Position numbers and translations under genes: made by a program. The notes below the pieces were generated by a model. It did not search any database. It was given only the letters and a program-made list of their open reading frames with translations, and had not been told where the DNA came from. From positions 15,935,230 to 15,999,229 of the forward strand of contig NC_092803.1 in the NCBI RefSeq assembly GCF_040954645.1: a DNA stretch of 64,000 nt, in the 5' to 3' direction. Positions within the stretch are counted from its first letter, which is position 1. The number at the start of each line of letters is the position of its first letter. This document shows, one piece after another, positions 44,286 through 54,847 of the stretch. The DNA comes from Diabrotica undecimpunctata. Its lineage: Eukaryota > Arthropoda > Insecta > Coleoptera > Chrysomelidae.

Positions 44286-45105
44286 AGGTTTTTAATTATG
44301 GTATAAACTGGAAATTAAAGATCGGAATCTAGGTAGACTTTTTTTGGGTTTTTTTGCCTGCTGTAATGCATTGTGTATTTTGGTTTTAAATTAACATTCT
44401 CACAGTGTTCTTCTGGTATTTTCTTCTTGTTGTTGTCATGCCTACCTCTTTCCTCTTTGTTTGGAGTAGAAGCACCTGCTTTATTTTGGTCAACCTGTCT
44501 TTTAATACTTTTTTTCTAAATGCCGTATATGGCAAGAAACTCTTTGTTACAAATTTCAACTTCACCTCCATTTATTTTGACTCTATATTTAACTGAAACA
44601 TTTTTGGATGAATGAACTCGTTTTGTTTTCTTTGGATAACTTCTCTTCTTTGGAACTACTGTCATAGTTGAGAATAGGTAAATATTTTGCTTGTCATAAT
44701 TACCCAGGTTCCAGAAGGCATTAACTATATCATTTTCCTTGCCCGCCAAAAGCTGTCTACACTGTTTTGTGCAACCGCAAGGTGCACCTAACTTTTTTGG
44801 TTCTATTTTCTTTCCTTTTATATTTATATAATCACAACCTAGATTTCTTTTAGTCTTGCGCTTATTTTTTTTTATGAAGTTGGGTATTCTTGTGTCTCCA
44901 TCTAGAAGGCGGTTTCTTTTCTGGATGTGGCAAGACACCTCGAGAAGTCTGTAGGGTATAAACCACTTCATTTTCCTACAATAAAATAGGTATTTTACTA
45001 AGACGAGATAAGCCACAAAAAACCTTTCATTTTCTTAAGGTGCCGTACATTTCTGCGTAGGCGTCCACCGTACGATATGTTAGGTGAGATGTTAAATAGT
45101 CAGGA

Positions 45106-45725
45106 TTAAATCATTCTGTTTTTAGCAACATTGCGAAGCATTTCATAGCTGTGGATTCCTGTCCATTGTCGAATATTGCACAGCCATGACATTTTTTTAC
45201 GTCCCAGATCTCTCCTACCCTCTATCTTCCCTTTGAGTATCAGTTGCTGAGAAGTATATCTTTTTCCTCGTAATATGTGTCCCAAGTATGCAGTCTTCTT
45301 ACCTTTTACACAACTAAAAAGTTCCCTATCCTGTAAGCCCGCTCTTCTGAGTACTTCCTTATTTCTGACCCTGTTCGTCCATGATATTCTAAGCATTCGA
45401 CGCAGGCACCACATTTCAAACACTTTAAGTTTGTTAATGGAACTGGCCTTTAACTTCCATGCTTTCATTCCGTACAAGAGAACAGGCCACACGTAACACT
45501 TAAGCATCTTGTATTGGAGGTTGAAGTCCAATTTGAGATCAGTCAGAAACTTACGAAGCCTCAAAAAAGCATTTCTGGCTTGTTCAACTCTGCTCTTTAT
45601 TTCATTCTCGGGGTCCCAACCCTCGTTCAGCAAACAACCCAAGTATTTAAATTGCCTGACCTGTTCGATTTCTTCTCCAGGGACATATATCTTTGCGTTG
45701 GGGTAATCATTAATTTCTACTAAAA
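45106..45725 (-). pseudogene. LINE C-terminal fragment in the copy C intron
   Basis: The minus strand has a 178-codon open frame: GCLLNEGWDPENEIKSRVEQ, ARNAFLRLRKFLTDLKLDFN, CYVWPVLLYGMKAWKLKASS, RMLRISWTNRVRNKEVLRRA, AYLGHILRGKRYTSQQLILK and GKIEGRRDLGRKKMSWLCNI. It sits between exons 1 and 2 of copy C, so it disturbed that gene less than the other insertions. Confidence 0.83.
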
Positions 45726-46180
45726 AACCTTTAGCACAATCCTAATATTTTTATGTTCGAAAAATATAACATAAGGAGACAAGCCACACATTTAATAAAC
45801 TTACCGTTCCTATATTTATATTTTCCGAATCGCTGCTACTTCCGGACACTGTGAAATCTTTGTCATCTTCGTGTTCATTTAAAAACGGATCTTGGTCACT
45901 GTGTTCAGAATCAAACTTAGAAAAGTCTATTTTCCGTTTACATGCACGAGAATGTTCCGCCGCCATTTTGATTACTACTGTGGCTTATCTCCTTCTGTTG
46001 CAATATAACCATTTATAACGTAAGAGTGACACAAGACTTACTACAGCGACGCCATATATGAGGCAACAGCTGAAATTTTCTGTTTGGGACATTAATATGG
46101 TTTTAAAGTGTGCGGTTTCTACTTTAACTCATTTTGGACGAAATTGTGGCTTGTTCCTTCTGGTCCCAAAGTCTTCAATT

Positions 46181-48017
46181 CTTAGCTGTAGAAGAATTCT
46201 GAGAATATTAAGATTCAAAACACTGGCACATTGATTGCTAATTTTAACTGTGCAATTATTGAAAATATCTGGAGAAGTGCAGCAGCAACGGTTCAATAGG
46301 CAGGCAGGAAGAAAGTTCGCCAAAAAAGGCAAACTTTCTTCCTGCCTGCCTCTGACACTCGACTGACGTCTCGTGATTTAACTGTCAAAATTTAGTTCGC
46401 GCAAAATGCCAGGCAACAAACTTTCATACTAGTCGAAAATATTGCCGGCACAATTTTCTCTCCTATGGTATATACGAAAAAATGTGTGGGCGGGTAACTT
46501 CTCTTGACTATAACTTTACCTAAATTCAAAGAAGGAGAATTAAACCAAATATTTTTGAATTAATTATAGACACATTATTTAGTTTTATAAAAATATAAAT
46601 TGTTATTTTAACCGCTATATCAGCAGCATTTTTTGCGAAATTTTTCCAAGATTTATCTATTTCGCCCTTGAGATAAACTCTTGATTTGTTATTCAACTTA
46701 TTCGAAAAAACCTTTGTATTAAAATTATAGTAAGATAATCAATGTTTTGATATAATTTGTCTGACGTTATCGGGATATATTTCATGGTCTGTAATTATAC
46801 GATTTAAAGGCAAAATATTGAAATTATAAAGTAAAAAATTTCCTTTTAGTTTTATCGGACTTATACATATTTGTCTTAATTTATTATAAAGGAAAAACAG
46901 TTATCATTACGACGCCGTATTTGAAAAAACAAAAAGCAAGAAAATACTATAACGGAATTTTTAAAACACAGGGGAAGACATTATTTCATTTCTTCTTCTT
47001 TTCTTGTTGCTACAATCCTTTGTACTGTATTCTTAATTAGGTACACTCATCGCCACCCAACTTGCCAAATTTTTAAAATCAATTGCTACTAAAAAATATA
47101 TCGATATTAATTCAACTGTAATTAATTAAATACGAAACGGTTTCACGTCAAAAATTAAATTGATTTCACTTTCAGAATGTTTTTTGTAACCAGATTTTAG
47201 CAAACATTTTTATATTCTATACAATATTTATACAATTTTTATTGAATTGGAAACTTTACAATATCTGTTCGGTACCATTAAACAAAAAAACACCAAAACA
47301 ATTCGATTTTTAAACTTAGTTTTGCTTTTATTGTAGATAATTATGATGACGTCACCATTACATTGTGATGCAGCCATTCATTTATTTTTTTAAGTAGAAA
47401 CTTTTCCTGTCAAAATTAAATAGACAATGGAATTCTAATAACAGCAATATGTATATGGCAGTATTGCCATAAAGTTAGTAATTTTTGAGATACAAGGCGT
47501 TAACAATCAAAAAAGTTGTTTTAACTGGGTTATAGTTTCTAAACATCTAACCATGAGCAGAATTTAATTTATTTTTAGGATATAATCTAAATAGAAAATA
47601 ATAGAATATTTACTGTTGGACGTAAAGTTTTTCTAGTCTTCTTTTATTAAAAGTGGATTAAACGATGGCAAAAAAAAAATAAAGGGATAAAAAGAAATTA
47701 AATCTTAAGAAGATGTGATGAGATGATTCGAATATTTTCAAATGTATGTAATATATTCAATAATAAATATCGGCACGTGAAACCAATTACCAAAACAGGA
47801 ATTTCTAAGATATTACAAAGATGTAAGCAATTTGGAAATATTGTTAACAGAATTATTTATACCTTTGTAGTTGTCACTCTGGAGCTGATCGTCTTTTTTA
47901 TGTATGTGTTATGTCTTTCGTTTGGGTTGAATAGATTCTAATCATTTCGATCTGCTAGGTGTTATCTGCTTCTTTGATATGAGAGCCATTAAGAGCCGTT
48001 TAAGATTGAAGCCGTAT
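46181..48017. other. AT-rich stretch with one strong hairpin
   Basis: Apart from the hairpin at 46299-46350 (own entry), no coding block or repeat could be assigned. The open frame at 47723-47941 has no recognisable motif. Confidence 0.35.
46299..46350. repeat. 23-bp hairpin with A6 loop
   Basis: Arms GGCAGGCAGGAAGAAAGTT plus CGCC and its inverse differ at one position and are separated by AAAAAA. No terminator-like role is expected in an animal genome. It may be a rearranged transposon end or an expressed hairpin. Confidence 0.85.
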
Positions 48018-48029
48018 CACTTATGATAT

Positions 48030-48489
48030 CATCATCATCATATAACGGGGGTCCTACGGCGATTGCCGCTTCCCGCATTTCAGCCTTCATCTTTTCCTAT
48101 CTCTCCAATCTCCCTCTTCTAAGCCTCTAGATTGCATTGTTTTTGTAATTTCTCTTCTCCAGGAATTTGGTGGCCTTCTTTCTGGCGGAACATACATTAA
48201 GGCTTTCTTTGGCCACCGCTCCTCCATTCTCATCACGTGACCATACCATTGTAATTGCCTTCCTTGTATTCTATCTGAAAGAGTATCTCTAATTCCTGTA
48301 CGGTTTCGTATTTCCTCATTCCTGATTCTTTCCATTCTCGATACTCGACATGACCTTCTAAGATAATCCATTTCCACAACGTCTACTTTATCTCGTTCAT
48401 TCTTTGTCATCGTCCAACATTCGGCACCATATGTGGTAATTGGTTCTACAATTGCTCTGTACACGCGAAGTTTGGTATGCATCTTTATT
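48030..48489 (-). mobile_element. 5'-truncated LINE insertion with 12-bp duplication
   Basis: CACTTATGATAT flanks it at 48018-48029 and 48490-48501. On the minus strand it reads MHTKLRVYRAIVEPITTYGA, ECWTMTKNERDKVDVVEMDY, LRRSCRVSRMERIRNEEIRN and GRQLQWYGHVMRMEERWPKK in one frame of 131 codons. The left end has (ATC)n next to the duplication. It is a fairly recent insertion of an RTE-like family. Confidence 0.87.
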
Positions 48490-48519
48490 CACTTATGATA
48501 TTTCGTTCTATATTCTTAT

Positions 48520-48830
48520 AGCTTAATATTCTTGACTTAAACTCTTTGTTCATTTTATTTAGATTTCTGTAGAACTTTCGAGTTTCGTTTTGATTTCTTA
48601 GTTTGTTTTTCTTCTATGTAGACTTTTTTCGTCTCTTATTAATTTCCGTTATTCCTCCTCTCCTCTTCTTGTGCATCCAGCTTGATTTGTCTATAGGTAT
48701 GCTCTATGTTTGATATCTGTTGTTTCTTGGCTCTCCTTGTCAAAGCATTCATTCTGTTTAACTGGTTTGGTCTTCCCTAATATTTCCGTTGCCTTCTCAG
48801 TTATAGTTTATTTTTATGAACGAGAGAGTA
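48520..48830 (-). pseudogene. LINE endonuclease-RT linker fragment
   Basis: The minus strand reads ITEKATEILGKTKPVKQNEC, FDKESQETTDIKHRAYL and, after frame changes, NETRKFYRNLNKMNKEFKSR. The order matches the linker of RTE/Jockey LINEs (WFDEEC...KRREKK...RKFYR). Decayed. Confidence 0.6.
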
Positions 48831-49210
48831 ATTAGCATAATTTTAACTGGTACCTCCGACCACTTCATGGGCGTGCTCAAGATTAATTGAAAAATTACTT
48901 TGAATAATTGTAAAAAATAAATGAATTATTTCAGTGTTATAAAGTGTTATGTATATGTAAACAAAAGTGACCTCTTTTATCACACACTATATTAGAACTG
49001 ACTGGCCTACATTAAAAAGGGTTTTAAAAAATTCACATTTTTTTTAATTTTTAAAAATTACAAAAGAGAAAAAGAGTTTTTAGAACCGTCTAAGGTATGT
49101 TAAATAGATGAATAAAAATATTAATATAAAACTTACAGCTACTTGTTACAAATCCAAATCAGATTCAGAAGATGAACTTTCAGAACCAAGATTTATAATA
49201 ACTGGCTCGA

Positions 49211-50522
49211 TCATTTATCAGTAATATTGTCCAGCTTCCACATTTTTTCCTCTTCTTTAATAGTGTGATTTACTGCCTTTTCCCAGTTTTCAGGTTTTAC
49301 ATTATTTACGGCCTCCAAAAACAACTGTTTAACATCATGAATTTTAAAAGTGGTATTTTTTCTTGAAACTTCACTCTTTATCTGTGCCCATACCAGTTCA
49401 ATCGGGTTTAATTCACAATGATATGGTGGGGATCTAAGTACTGTCATTCCTCGATTTTTGGCAATTTCATCAATTTCGTATTTTTTAAATTTTTCTTTAT
49501 GAAGGGCACACAACGAATAAAGTTCCTTTCTTATAGATCCGGGATGGTACGTAATATTTTTTGAACTCAGCCAATTCTGCAAGTCTTTTTTTAACCACTT
49601 GGTTGTGGGCAGTCCTTCTATAAGTCTGGAGTGATAACTTGCATTATCCATTACTATTACACAGTTCTTAGGAAGAAGATCTATCATTTGTTCGAACCAT
49701 TCTTGAAAGACATCAGCGTTCATGTCTTCATGGTAGTCACCGGTACGAGTTGATTCAAAAGTTAATAAACCACCTTCAACAAAACCGTCTGAACTGCCAA
49801 TGTGTACTATTATCAGCCTGCGTCCCTTTCCTGATGGTGGGTTTAAACCAGTAGATAAGTTATTTACAAAAGCGTGCCTTTGACTTGTAACAGTTTCATC
49901 CTGCCAAAATTTATTTGGTGTATGACCCTCGTTGATCCATGTTTCATCAAGATAAAATATTTTTCTTTTTTGGTTTCTCATTTCGTTTATGGTTCTTAGA
50001 AAATGTCTTCTCCATATGACAATATCGCTTCTTTCTAATAAAATAGACTTTCTGGAATTCTTTTTCCAGCGGAAGCCTATTTCTTTTAAAAGTTTTCATA
50101 ACGTACTTCGACTCATTTCTGGGTAATCCGACTCATTTCTAATCATCTCGAACTGAGACAAGAACTTTATCCAATGTTGGAAATTCTTGTCTAAAGAAGA
50201 ATTCATGCACTTTCCGTCGAAGTCCTTCTTTAAAATGATATTCTATTTGAAATTTTGGTTTCCCTGGAGCATTACGTGGCATTTGAAAACTACCACATTT
50301 CTCTTCTTTAATAACTCTGTAAATCGTAGATTTCCCAACACCAAGTGTACTGCTAACTAACTCAACGGTCTCATCAACACTTTCACATAAACGTTTGTCT
50401 GTAAATGATTTAAAACAATTAAATATTAATGTTTTTTCATTAACTGTTAAAGGACCAATTTTTCGGCGTTTACACGGCACTTCCAAATTTTCCATAACAC
50501 TAGTATACACAATAAACTGCAC
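49211..50522 (-). pseudogene. DD82E (Sailor-like) transposase, nearly complete
   Basis: An IS630-Tc1-mariner-type transposase. The N-terminal part, starting at 50496 or 50522 (MENLEVPCKRRKIGPLTVNE), has a helix-turn-helix, VSSTLGVGKSTIYRVIKEEK. Catalytic blocks are RKIFYLDETWINEGH (first Asp), NCVIVMDNASYHSRL (second Asp) and YHCELNPIELVWAQIKSEVS (Glu). Exactly 82 residues separate the second Asp and the Glu. Near 50139-50100 a frameshift joins the two halves, and one TGA stands where a Trp is expected (STL*KLL). Otherwise it is well preserved. Terminal repeats were not found by eye. Confidence 0.83.
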
Positions 50523-50734
50523 CTTGCAACTGAAGAACCTACTTTTAGTAAACTGTTAAGAATTTTGAATACGCCACTTGGACCTTCCTACAAAATGGAA
50601 AAACCCACTATCACATTTTCTGTGGAATAAGTTTAGAAGGTAATTATCTAGTCAATTACTGTCGTAGATTCCTGGAATTAAAGAATTAAATGTTTGATTG
50701 TTGAAACCCTTACTTCGTGGAATGCACTCATTTC

Positions 50735-50762
50735 AGATAAAATAAAACGTTTTATTTTATCT
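50735..50762. repeat. Perfect 28-bp palindrome
   Basis: The half-site AGATAAAATAAAAC is followed directly by its inverse. Confidence 0.95.
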
Positions 50763-50807
50763 AAAGAATTAAACTTTATTTTGCAAATAGGTAGGTACTT
50801 ATTAAAC

Positions 50808-50835
50808 TTTTATTGGTTATATATAACCAATAAAA
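50808..50835. repeat. Second perfect 28-bp palindrome
   Basis: The half-site TTTTATTGGTTATA is followed directly by its inverse, 45 bp after the first palindrome. Confidence 0.95.
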
Positions 50836-51124
50836 TAAACATCTTACATTTCTTGCAAATTCATTAGTACCTGTTAACCTCCATCACTCCGACACTGGCA
50901 ACCTTATTTAGGGATTAGTAAGCCTCACAACTATTGTATTCTATTCTGCTCCAACCTTTATACCTGGTGGTCATAGTCAATTTAAAATTGTTTTCCTATA
51001 TAATTCTGTAAACTTGTTGACAAATATCTGTTTTTCATTGAGTCACCCGTATCAACAGTTTAGGGATTTGCATACATAATTTATTGTTTTATTACTCTCT
51101 CATACATAAAAATACACTATAATA

Positions 51125-51760
51125 TGTTTCTACATTTTGTCCACAATTCCTCCATATTTTCCCCCGCCTCTAGGCTCTTCATTTTCTCATCCATTTGTCT
51201 CCTAATATCTCTCGCCACGGTTTCAATGCGCAGATTATCAACATTAATTCTGTCTTATTTCTTATGTTTATCCTTGTTTAGGTTTCATATTATTCCTCTG
51301 ATTTTTGCCATTACAAAAAAGTGCTCACTGTCTATGTTTGGACATCGGTAGCTTCTGACTTCCATAGATCGGAAGAATGCCTTGCATCTATTAGGATGTT
51401 ATTTAATTTGTATCAGGTTAAGGGTTTTGTTGTCAGGGTATTTCCATGTTCCTTTGTGTATCATTTTATGTTTATGGGGAAATCTTGTTCCTCCTACTAT
51501 CATGGTTGTGGTTTATTATCATGGTTAAATCATGGATTGGCAAAGTTTATTAGTATCAACCCTTCTAAAAAAATTGCGCTTGCCAATTTTTGCGTTAAGT
51601 TCCCTAGCAATTCCCTAATCGAAGGACCATTTCTCCCACTGTCGTTTGCCCCGACTCGGCTTCCCACTGGGGTTGGTTTGGTTACCACAATCTTTCACAG
51701 AGTTACGCAGGTTACCGGAGTTCACAACGTGGAGGTGAGAGTCGAAATTGAGTAGGAGAG
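51125..51760 (-). pseudogene. LINE endonuclease fragment
   Basis: The minus strand reads IVGGTRFPHKHKMIHKGTWK, a degraded NQID-like segment, MEVRSYRCPNIDSEHFFVMA and KIRGII. After a gap come NLRIETVARDIRRQMDEKMK and ENMEELWTKCRNIL. This is the C-terminal half of an APE-type endonuclease (SDH catalytic region, here SEH) plus the start of the linker. Sequence up to 51760 may be its decayed 5' part. Confidence 0.65.
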
Positions 51761-51769
51761 GCTAGTGAC

Positions 51770-52735
51770 ACTAATAGGATACAGTGTCATATCATCACTA
51801 AGAGATTTAAACCAAACAGAAAAAATATAGATTTCAAAAACCTTTTAGTTGCGGTTACCCAAAATAAAAGTAAAACTAAATTTAAAAATCGACTTGTCTC
51901 GCAGTTTGTGCAAATTTTAAGGTTTCCAATCCAAATGTTAACACTGTATGTACATTTGGTCGACTTCCATTGAATATCATTGATTTGCGCCAAATGTATG
52001 CAACTTACAGTGCAATAATTGTATACAATGAATCACAACTTAACCGATTTTTTGTTGATGGCCAATTGAAATTTGCCCGAAGTTAAAGACGTATATGTTT
52101 ATCAATCCTGTCCATAGAAGTTTTAACTTCAAAAACTGCTCCTTGAAAAGGGTCTCTTATGAAGTAACTCTCATTTTTTTGAATTTTGTATTTTGTTTAA
52201 TAAAAGAATAACATTATAAATCTCTATTGTAGCTTAAAAAATTAATGCGGCAACCACCCATAATTAGTAGATATTCGAACCATACATAAACAGTAGAAAT
52301 AATCTGGGAAAAATAAGGAAAATCGAATACGTCTTTTGTTTTTATTTATATTAATTTTAATGTAATAAGAAGAAAATACAGGTGAACATTTTAACTGGAA
52401 ATAAATATATTTATACATGATTGTGATAGAGTGTAACCTTAATAAAACAAATTCTCCGATTTATTGTTAATTTGAGTTGTTTATATTTGAGTATTTCCTG
52501 AAAAACACAATTTCATCATTGTGATCATATTTGGGCGTTCAGTCCTTAATCGTGCTGTTCCACAACGTTGTATTCAGTTACTTAGAATTTCCAGTGGGCA
52601 TCCAGCAGATTGTAACTTCTATCTTACTGAACCTTGATCTGTCCGTATTATTATACCTATTGGTTTTGCAGTTGAGATTCTTTCATACCTAATTTTTATA
52701 CTCCTTTTTTGTTTAAACTAACTAAGGACCCTGCT
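51770..52735. other. Unassigned AT-rich stretch
   Basis: Nothing recognisable on either strand before the piggyBac remnant. Confidence 0.3.
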
Positions 52736-53291
52736 TATCGATTATAAGTTGACAATGGTAGGTACACTTCGAAAAAATAAAAAGGAGATCCCCAAAGATT
52801 TCATGCCACATAAAAAAGAGAAGCTAGGAGTTGGATTTTTGGCTTTACGGAGGAAATGACTATGGTTTCGAATGTGCCGATGTCGTATTATATACAGTGA
52901 TGAGTGTCTTACCACCCGGCTTTTTAACGTAAGAGATAGAAAACACAGTTACCTTGTGAAATAAAAAGAGATGAAACTCGTAGAGGTGAGAAATAATCGG
53001 AAAAACCTATAATTTATATTACATTACATTACATTACCACTAACGATAGTCTCACACCATTAGACGTTATATTCGAGCTAAATCATCTCGGTCATAATTA
53101 TTATGAGTAACGTCGAATGTGTAACGTATTTCCATTTTTAATTTCGCATAAAGTAAAAACTGATTGACCACAATAAAGCAAAAATGTGTAGTGATTATTT
53201 AATCTAAAATTTTAAATTATTAACCAAGAATAATTTCTACTATGATTTGAGGAGTTTCATACACTCTTGTCACGGAATAATTATAAATCCT

Positions 53292-53366
53292 TCGTGGATT
53301 AGTGGTAAGAATTCGACATTGCGATACAGACATCGCAGACGATTAGAGTTCAAAACCCACATGTGG
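53292..53366 (+). repeat. tRNA-like sequence in the left arm
   Basis: A box A-like GGATTAGTGGTAAG is followed by an anticodon-arm-like hairpin, TGCGAT-ACAGAC-ATCGCA, and a box B-like AGAGTTCAAAACCC. The end pairing GTGG/CCAC is partial. It is not a functional tRNA by inspection. Confidence 0.45.
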
Positions 53367-53599
53367 TTTTCTTTTTTTTTTTTTTAATAATTTGAAATTA
53401 TGCAAAGATCGTTTTGCTTTGAATCCCTAAACAAAACTAAACAAAAACTAAAGTTAAAACAAAAAATCTTATTGACAAAATAGTATCGTCGTACTTTCGA
53501 AAATAAAGTAAAAACTTTTAAAGAATGTTTAAATAAGTAAAAATTCTACAAAAATAAAAAAATATCCGTGGCCACTAATCAATCGATTAGGAAAAGTCG

Positions 53600-54400
53600 C
53601 ACTGAGATATTCACTGACGATGCGAGAATTATGTGCAGGACAACCATCGTGTTGAAATCATATGGAATCGAAAGGTATTGGTAAATTACAAAGGGCTGGG
53701 ACAATTACATTTTGCAGAAGTTCCAAGTATTTCCGCCCAGTCAACATACCGTCTATAAAAAATGGACCAATGACATGATTCCCTATTATGCCTCCCCAAA
53801 CATTTACTTTTCGAAGACGCTGAGTACGAGCGACATAAATCTGACGAGGATTTCCTCGAGATCAATACCTAGCATTGATTGAATTGTGACGACCATGCAA
53901 TGAAAACGTACACTCATCGGTGAACAAAACGTTCTCTAAAAAATTTTCATCTTGATGTGACATTTCCATTGCAGTTTGACAAAATTCTAAACGTCTATAT
54001 TGATCCCCAGGAAATTGTTCGTTGGATTTATGAAGTTTATAGGGACGGTATCGATGTCTTTACAAAATTTCACCTACTCTAAATCTTGGAATTCCACATT
54101 GTTCTCCGAGACGAGGTGTTGATTGGGTAGGATTTTGCTCAATACTTGCACAAATCAAAGTGTCCCTTAGTTCCAAATCTGGATTTACCTCCCTTCGTCT
54201 GCGAACTCCTCTTGGATCGAACACGAAGTAAAAAAATTACGTATAATAGACTGAATTGTTGATCGTGCTGGAGCCGGCCTATTTGGAAACATATTTACAA
54301 ATTGTTGTCTGATAATCCATTCACATGCCAGACAACAATTTGCACTTTTTCCTCGACCGTTAAAATCCTTTTCACGAATTGTTTTTTCAATAAAAAGTTT
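53600..54400 (-). pseudogene. DD41D-type transposase, dead
   Basis: From about 54160 the minus strand reads QNPTQSTPRLGEQCGIPRFR, YRPYKLHKSNEQFPGDQYRR, LFTDECTFSLHGRHNSINAR, VNVWGGIIGNHVIGPFFIDG and FQHDGCPAHNSRIVSEYL. These are the same blocks as in 7942-9031 (DECTF; NVWGGI/NVWAGI; QHDG-xP-x-H). Upstream, to 54400, are traces of the helix-turn-helix. Stops replace several residues (near W, Y and F sites), and the third Asp is not visible. Confidence 0.75.
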
Positions 54401-54786
54401 CTGTTTACCGTAAAAAACACTTCTCGATGTGTTATTATTTGATAACTTGAAGGCTTGATGATTTGGTTAGCTATAAAGCAGGTAGCTGTTCGCGCGCATC
54501 CATTCCAATGTCGTCAATTGTTTTGAAAATCATTACCTGTACAGAGAAATTGATATTAACACTGAGAATTTAGTGATGGATTTGACATTAAACAGTCTTC
54601 AATGGATTATTTTCCATTCACAACTGAAGACTGTAAAACTGGAATTGAATTTGAAATATTTTGTATTTCTATTTTATAACATTGAAATAAGAATAAATTG
54701 TAAATAATGAGTTTTTCGAAAACTTGTTACCTAATATGTATCATATTTTCTATTATTTTTGATTGAGTAAATCAAAAATTTTACCC

Positions 54787-54847
54787 TTGGTGTGAATTGA
54801 ACCCCAGTGTTCTTATCGATAGACAACGTCTCTAACTATTACACCAA
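54787..54847 (-). repeat. tRNA-like sequence in the right arm
   Basis: The minus strand has TTGGTGT and ACACCAA exactly complementary at the two ends (61 nt apart, outer to outer), a box A-like AATAGTTAGAGACG and a box B-like GGGGTTCAATTC. It is shorter than a normal tRNA. Confidence 0.45.

Larger units (their letters stand above)
41695..45966 (-). pseudogene. Putative DDD-type transposase of copy C, two exons, broken
   Basis: Exon 1 (45966 to about 45803) encodes an acidic start, MAAEHSRACKRKIDFSKFDS and on to NINIGTV, ending at GTAAGT. The intron holds a LINE piece. Exon 2 starts after TTTATTGTAG near 44983. Blocks are RRNLGCDYINIKGKK-like basic text (read as KRNLGCDYINIKGKK), LGAPCGCTKQCRQLLAGKEN, WNLGNYDKQNIYLFS, VKINGGEVEICNKEFLAIYG; then LPKSDTCEVCDAMNIKIN (about 43670), TDNRSGQNKIG (about 43060), VVGHTRLPCDRDFEAIEKYK (about 42980), and a C-terminal EDIEHLDNFSDIENLDN. 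Frameshifts and insertions have killed it. The exon layout is useful for modelling copy A. Confidence 0.72.
41417..46176 (-). mobile_element. DNA transposon of the GAAG-end family, copy C, with several nested insertions
   Basis: The left end is GAAGACCTTGGGACCAGAAG and the right end, read inward, is GAAGACTTTGGGACCAGAAG. AATT flanks both sides (41413-41416 and 46177-46180). A subterminal motif like GAAGGAGATAAGCCACA recurs at 41432 (+), 41650 (-), 45003 (+), 45773 (+), 45985 (-) and 46144 (-). Inserted inside are a short inverted-repeat element (41872-42521), LINE pieces at 43150-43394, 43840-44280 and 45106-45725. Without them the element would be about 2.8 kb. Confidence 0.83.

Noticed and set aside
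53292..53366. A functional tRNA gene
   Set aside because: The acceptor and T stems are incomplete, and the sequence has an inverted counterpart in the other arm of a transposon.
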